Source: Steinernema hermaphroditum
Lineage: Eukaryota; Nematoda; Chromadorea; Rhabditida; Steinernematidae
Direction: 5' to 3'
DNA length: 64,000 bases
Assembly: GCA_030435675.1 (NCBI GenBank)
Contig: CM059621.1
Span: 11,904,001-11,968,000 of the forward strand
Under the pieces are notes generated by a model. That model was given only the letters and a program-made list of their open reading frames with translations. It was not told where the DNA came from and did not search any database. This document shows positions 58,423 through 64,000 of this stretch, one piece after another. The position numbers and the translations under genes are program-made. How positions within the stretch are numbered: the first letter of the stretch is position 1; each line of letters starts with the position of its first letter.

Positions 58423-59980
58423 ATGGTGATGGAAGTGATTGACTCTCTCACTGTCGGCTTCACAATCTTCTTTGTCATGCTGATTCCTTCTGCTGTCGTT
58501 TTATGTGAACGTCAAGTGTCTGTGGTAATTATTTGTTTAGTCGGACCGATGTAATGAGTTCATTTCGGAAACAACGACGGCGGACGCATTTCCCGGCTCT
58601 GAGGCCTTCTCAACGTGAGAGCTGTTGTTGGAGCAACTGCGAATCGAGCGAGCCGGTTAGCAGAAACAATGGACGCAGTTTTCCTGAGCGTGAGCTGACT
58701 TGTTGTGAGTTTGTTCATGGCGGTGTTCTTTTTAGTCCGTCGAGCAGCTGTCCACGGAGCGGTGCGGGACCGCGGAGCGGTGCGAAGAAGCCCGCAACAC
58801 CGAAGAAGAAATGAAGTGGCTGAGCCGTACTCTGAGCGTTCCGAATGTAGCAGCAGAACATCAGTGCACGAAGACAGTAGAATCATGTTCCACGTTCCGA
58901 ACCCAGCGCATCAAGCTCCCGCTGCTCCAACTATTGGCATTATCAAGGTTTCTGACGATGCTAACTATAACGTGTGTTTGAAATCAGAGATTTGTTTTAA
59001 TGCTTTATTTGTAGAGCTTCGGAGGATTCCAAGGCGATAACGCTAGAGGCGGTGCTGGAAGAGTGCACAATCTTATTCGCGCTCCTGACAAGCTAGGGAT
59101 CGTCACTATCGACGGTCCGAAGTGCAAAAACGTCGCCGCACAAGACCAGGATAATTTTGGCGTTGATAAAGTCAGAAATGAAGCTGCCAAGCCGTTCGCT
59201 CCTCCAATCAGAAAAGAAGAAGCGTCAAAGCCGAATGTTCCTTCACCCCCAAAAGAAAAAGTCGTCAAGCCTGTTGCTCGTTCAATCAGAAATGAAGAAG
59301 CCGCTAAGCCCATTGTTACTCCAATCAGAAAAGAAGAAGCAGCTAGGCCGAATGTTCCCTCATCCGGTAATGAAGAAGCTGCCAAGCCTATTGTTCCTCC
59401 AATCAAAAATGAAGAAGCTGCGAAGCCGGAATATCCTTCAACCATAAATGTAGAAGCTGTGAATCCTAATGTCCCTCTGAAGAGAGAAAGAAAAGCTTCA
59501 AAGCGGCGTACTCCGTCAATCAGAAATTTAGAAGCTGTGGAGGATGTTCCCTCGAATAGAAAGAAAGAAGAAGCGAAACTTGATATTTCTTCAGCCAGAA
59601 ATGGACAAACGGCGAAGCCCGATGTTTCACCGGAAAAAAAAGAAGTTGCGAAGCAAGATATTCCTTCGGTCAGAAATGAAGAACGCAGGAAGCCGACTGC
59701 TCCTACAAAGCTGACAGGTGGTCTTATGGTACCGACGAACGATCCGAATTATCAGACCCTGGCTGCATTGCAAAATGATCTCTTCGGAGCCGACAAGAAG
59801 GTCTTCGACAAAGCTGCCCCAACTTCTGGAGATCCGATTGTCGCACCACCGCAACAGATTCGCCTGCCGTCGCCAACCGAATATGGAAAGCAGGTCACGA
59901 TGCACAATCCATTGTACAACACAATGGCTCCAATCGGTCCTGACCCCTTCGGACCCGATAAGAAGAAAGCCGCTAAGTAA
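58423..59980 (+). CDS. Repeat-rich basic protein with N-terminal hydrophobic segment
   Basis: Five exons (58423-58494, 58541-58614, 58661-58704, 58736-58971, 59015-59980) give 463 aa. The start has a signal-like segment (LTVGFTIFFVMLIPSA). After a basic region, exon 5 encodes about 12 degenerate modules of 15-18 residues, R/K-N-E-E-A-A-K-P-x-V-P-P-I-K/R. Three weak copies of a second motif surround them, NPxYxT ... DxFGxDKK (NDPNYQTLAAL...DLFGADKK; HNPLYNTMAP...DPFGPDKK; DNFGVDK). AATAAA at 60011. The first two exons are less certain; a shorter protein from MFHVPNPAHQAP (58885) is the conservative alternative. Family not recognised. Lys/Pro/Glu repeats suggest a disordered structural protein. 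Confidence 0.6.
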
Positions 59981-60506
59981 TATCTCTGTGTAAAGGTTTT
60001 TGTACTTTGTAATAAAATTCGAGACTTTGTGGAGTTAAGTGTTAGATTGTCCACGCAGAAGTTCTCGAAGCTTTTTGAGAATATACCGTAGAATTTTGTG
60101 TTTTAATTCAGGTTCAGATCAGATCTTCCAGAGGACAACGACCTTTCGACCCGTTATGCACTTATATCTCGGGCGCGTCAAAGACCGAGTGGGCCGAGCA
60201 ATTACTTTCGCCCCCTTATCTCCGAAAATGCGCGTCTCCTTCGCCTTCCGGGGTCGTTTTCTGCGTTGCTCTTTGCTCGCCCCTCGGCAGGTGCCCAATC
60301 CAATTAAAGTCCTTCCAAGGCGCCACTCCAGGTGTGAACAGCCTTCTTGTAAGCCCTAATCTAGCGTCTTTATGAACGCTTCCTCTCAAATACAACATAG
60401 AAATATAAATAATTACTCATTTGCAATAATTACAAAACAGAAACTATCGAAAGAGATCGAAAGAGAGTGCGAGATCGAGTTCGTCGGCGAGGGCTCCTTC
60501 CCGGGG

Positions 60507-61560
60507 TTATGAGTGTGGCAACGCGGCCAGTTTGCGGATGTCGTTGCGGCTAAGCGCGGCGAGGACACGGTCGCGCTTTCCTAGAAGTTCTATGGTCAGA
60601 GGGGAGAGAGTCGCCGGGGGCGGTTACCTCTTAACCTCCCGAGGAGCACGGCGCGCTTCTTGAGGCCGAAGTCCATCCCCTCCATACTGTCGAGGGCACG
60701 CTTCTTCAGGCCAAACTCCATGCCCTCGAGGCTGTCCAAAGCTCTCTTCTTCAGGCCGAACTCCATGCCCTCGAGGCTGTCCAAAGCTCTCTTCTTCAGG
60801 CCAAACTCCATGCCTTCCAGGCTGTCCAAGGCGCGCTTCTTGATTCCAAAGTCCATCCCCTCGAGGCTGTCCAAGGCGCGCTTTTTGAGACCGAAGTCGT
60901 GACCGTCCAGGTAGTCCAAAGCGCGCTTCTTCATGCTGAAGTCGCCACCCTCAAGGTCGTCGAGCGCGCGCTTCTTCAGCCCGAAGTCCATTCCCTCCAT
61001 GCTGTCCAAGGCACGCTTCTTCAGCCCGAAGTCTCCGCCGTCCAGGTAATCCAAAGCGCGTTTCTTCATGCCAAACTCGTTGCCGTCCAAGTAGTCGAGG
61101 GCACGCTTCTTGAGTCCGAACTCGAGGCCCTCCAGGTTGTCCAAGGCGCGCTTCTTGAGGCCGAAGTCCATCCCCTCCATACTGTCAAGGGCGCGCTTCT
61201 TCAGCCCAAACTCCATGCCCTCAAGGCTGTCCAGCGCCCTCTTCCTCATTCCGAAACCCTCGCCGTCAAAGGAGTCTAAGGCACGTTTCCGGATGCTGGC
61301 GAAACCTGCAAAGGGCTACGGTAAACGGAGTCTCACAGCGATCGCCTACCGTTTCCTTCGAGAGAGTCGAGTGCCTGTCGCGACTTCAGCAGCTGCACCG
61401 ACTTCCTCAGCTCGTCCAGGGCGTTGGGACCCACGGTTACGGTTTGGGTCGACACAAAGGCGCACTGCAGACGAGGCAGGGTTACGGTAGGACAGGAAGG
61501 AAACGAACTTACGAGGACACATATAGAAACGAGGACCCAGCACGTGAATCTTTGCAACAT
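60507..61560 (-). CDS. nlp-14: Orcokinin-like neuropeptide precursor (NLP-14 type)
   Basis: Four exons (61560-61513, 61464-61350, 61305-60628, 60589-60507) give 307 aa. Signal peptide MLQRFTCWVLVSICVLCAFV, a short spacer (ALDELRKSVQLLKSRQ), then about 15 consecutive peptides of A-L-D-S/Y/N/D-L/M/F-E/D-G-x-x-F-G/S/A-x type separated by KKR or RKR. The first two (ALDSLEGNGFASI, ALDSFDGEGFGM) are closest to the ALxxLDGxGFGF peptides of C. elegans NLP-14; the rest replace the second Gly with Glu or Asp (ALDSLEGMEFGL). The C-terminus after the array is unrelated (AVLLGRLRELLG, KRDRVLAALSRNDIRKL). Mature peptides are not C-terminally amidated. Orcokinins act as modulatory neuropeptides in ecdysozoans. 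A TTTAAATA element near 61728 may be the TATA box. Confidence 0.9.
60640..61300 (-). repeat. 45-nt neuropeptide coding repeat
   Basis: Fourteen near-identical 45-nt units, each one peptide plus a tribasic site. Several units (for example around 60690-60830) are almost identical, suggesting recent unequal crossing-over or gene conversion, while the units at the 5' end of the gene are the most diverged. Confidence 0.85.
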
Positions 61561-64000
61561 CGCTCCGATCGTTCCACCTAAGGGGGTGGTTGTTACCGCT
61601 GAAACACTGTTGGTCTCGAGTGGAAGGATTAGGGGGACGCGGCGGGACACGAAAGATGAACCACGAGGGAGAGGCGTTCCTCAGACGAGGTGCGAATCTA
61701 ATGAAGAAATGGCCAGCGGAGCCGCTATTTAAAAGATCGCTTAACTCGTAATTTTACGCCTAAATTCACGCACAGTCAATTAAAGCGCTCGTTGCGAGAG
61801 AGCCCACCCTGAGGGGCGGCGCCTGGACACCACGCCTCGCGGTGACCTCAGAGGTGACGCGCCCAGAAGTGCGCAGCGTCAACAATCGAGGAAACAAATA
61901 AAAAGCGCTTCCGGACGTCTTCTTCTCGATTAACTAATGAGCAGAGGAGGGGCCGGACCGTGGCGCCCGGTGATTCGATTACCGGCGTTTCCAATTAGCA
62001 TAACAGAGAGGATCAGCGATCCCGGCCTAATGGATTCGCCTTTTTGCTGCAGAAAATGGACCGAATCCGTACGAGCGGGGCCAGTTTGTGTTGTTGTTTG
62101 GTCCCGGTCCAAAGAGTCTCTACGTTGGTCGCAATTAAGGAACTTAATCGAGTCTGGGTGGACCCCGAAATGAGTCGGGTCTGGACCAAAAAAGAGATAA
62201 TTATGCCTATTATGCCAATGGAACACTCAATTATGTACGTAAAAATGCGACCTTCACAAAGCAGTCCATTTATTAATGGATTTGCCTTCAAAAAACTCAT
62301 CGAAAATGTATCTCTAGCGCCAGAAGAAGTGTGGCCAAAGGCCACCAAGAAAGCCTCCTTGGAAGTGCCGACCTTTGACCCGAGCCTGGAGAGTCCCCCG
62401 GGAAGCGGGGCCGTCTACGCGGTCCCGACGTTTAATTTACTCGTTCCGTCAAGAACGCCACGATCAAGAAGGCCCACGTCCGTTTATTGGGCTAATTATA
62501 ATTGTCGCGGGGAGATGCGATAGTCGGAAAGGCGCCGATGAGTGGAATACGTGCGATTTTCGGAGTAAACATGCCTCGTTAGCCGTGACCACGTGGGACT
62601 CGAGAAAGATCACTGCGTAAAGGGTGTACGGTACTTTGAGAAACACTCAGTGCGTGTGGGTTTGAACTATTTGGGAGTTCGAACTGGTGAGAAAACGGCC
62701 CTGATATGTATAATCGTTTCAGAAACGCTGTCTAGGCAAAAAAAGACGTCGTGTTAGGATACGGTAGTTTTAGGGCTCCCTTTATAGAGTTAGGGAAAAC
62801 ATACACTTTCGGTCGAGACGAGGGATTATCGCTCCGAATGTTTTTGGGGCGCAGAGATCGGACGACCGCATTTAAGAAAATAAAACGGAGCCAATCTGAG
62901 TCACGTGCCGGCGGTGACGCAAAGAGGGCGCCCCCAGGGGTGCCGTGGCGAGAAATCCGAAAACAGCGGCGGCAATGTTGTTGTGAAATGGGGCGTGAGG
63001 TCCAATTAGGCACGCTGGTTCCGCCTACGGACGTCCAAATCTACAGTGACGTGCCGTGGATGAGCATGACGTGGAGAGGCGAAGACCCGCCGGATCAGAG
63101 CTTAATCGTTCTCTTCGGAGGGTCTGTTTTGGGAAAAGACCAAATTCGTTAGAGCGTCGACCGCCTTTCTTGGAACGAATTCATCAGAAGTCGGCCAAAC
63201 GCGAAAACAAAGGCCCGGATTTGCAGACTTATCTTTTGGCTCATCTTAGGACTGCACGCAAAACGACCCAAAAGGCCGCGCGGTGCTGGCCTCTTGGCGG
63301 CATCTCGCGATAAGCGACGCTGCAGACGTGAAACCTTTGGATTAATTGAGTCGGGGGCAGACGGAATGTTTCTTTTCCCTAAGCAACTCTCACGTAGCGT
63401 TCAAGTAAACAGCCTAAAAGAGAATTTTTCTCAAAAATTGGGCTCCATTTGTAGAAGAGTCGCAAAAACAGCACCTAAGACAAAAAAATGGCATTAACAC
63501 GCTGTTAGCTCACGTCGTTCTAAAAGTGAAGTCAATATTTGAGAAGTTCACCCACACATGCATGCACAATTCGGAATAATTCGAGTGTTAACCTCCTGCC
63601 AAACAGCGAAAAAGAGCGATTCGCGTGTGAGAACCGAGTGGGCTGAACTTTTTTTTCTACAAAAGCGAATAATTAAGAAGTGGGAAAATGAGTAAGGGCG
63701 CCATGTTTGTGTTAATCGCTTTGAGGTTAGTGCGAAAAAGCGAAGAAAACAATGGAATCGAGAAGGCTTAAGGTGGATTAGTCAGAGATTAGCGATTCTG
63801 ATGTGGAGCCGAGAGTGACTCCGAACGTCCAAAGGTTCGAAGGGTGCGTTTTAATTGAATAATTAATTGTACGATTTGAAATTCAAAGCCTCAAAATGAC
63901 GATTTGTTAACGTGTTTATGAGTTTGCACTTCCCACGCACTCTCCTATTATCCGCAGAATTATGAACTTCTAACGAAATTTGAGAATACGGAAGAACGCG
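61561..64000. other. Region upstream of the neuropeptide gene
   Basis: 2.4 kb with no supported gene. Plus-strand frames at 62044-62523 and 62751-63152 are open but not protein-like and have no splice or start context. TAATTA-type motifs and TTAATTAA-like stretches recur (61930, 62220, 63858), which would suit control of a neuronal gene; this is inference. Confidence 0.4.

Noticed and set aside
62044..63152. Two plus-strand frames upstream of the neuropeptide gene
   Set aside because: No splice sites, domains or low-complexity explanation; composition random.

Overview
This window is nuclear DNA from a nematode. The evidence is dense genes on both strands with introns mostly of 30-50 nt, AATAAA poly(A) signals, likely trans-splice acceptors (TTTCAG) just upstream of several start codons, and gene families that are nematode-specific or nematode-expanded: a hedgehog-related secreted protein, an orcokinin-type (nlp-14-like) neuropeptide precursor, a class-2 lipase of the lips type, and a P-glycoprotein. 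I cannot name the species. All gene models were built by hand from reading frames and splice sites. Phases add up across every model described exon by exon.

Layout. (1) 0-10.4 kb: two minus-strand paralogues (1-1371, cut by the window edge, and 6147-10345) encode type II membrane proteins with a VWA-like ectodomain and a Ser/Thr/Pro mucin tail. Between them lie a BTB-BACK-Kelch gene (2921-4759) and an unknown multi-pass membrane protein (5281-6023). (2) 10.4-21.4 kb: a non-coding stretch with a decayed direct repeat, a hedgehog-related gene without a Hint domain (13352-16537), then 4.9 kb with almost no genes. (3) 21.4-32.3 kb: an ERICH3-like glutamate-rich repeat protein (21404-27147) converges on a full ABCB transporter (27305-32306, minus). 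(4) 34.6-41.0 kb: an EXT1/rib-1 exostosin with a degenerate GT64 domain (34591-37101, minus), YIPF6 (37692-38808) and a class-2 lipase (39082-41030). (5) 43.2-55.5 kb: an accessory-looking cluster of seven small multi-exon coiled-coil genes (43220, 44961, 48608 and 50312 on plus; 52682, 54006 and 55502 on minus), plus a 79-aa secreted Cys-rich peptide gene (46727-47007). The last two are clear tandem paralogues, and three of the seven use GC-AG introns. (6) 55.5-64 kb: a Tc1/mariner-type fold-back element, a repeat-rich gene (58423-59980), and an nlp-14-like neuropeptide precursor (60507-61560, minus) with about 15 related peptides.

There is no operon logic tying the window together. The conserved single genes (YIPF6 and rib-1 in the secretory/Golgi pathway, the ABC transporter, the lipase, kelch) sit among lineage-specific families. 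The most interesting material is the VWA-mucin paralogue pair with shared intron phases, the exostosin whose second glycosyltransferase domain has lost its acidic motifs, the coiled-coil cluster with GC-AG introns, and the neuropeptide array.
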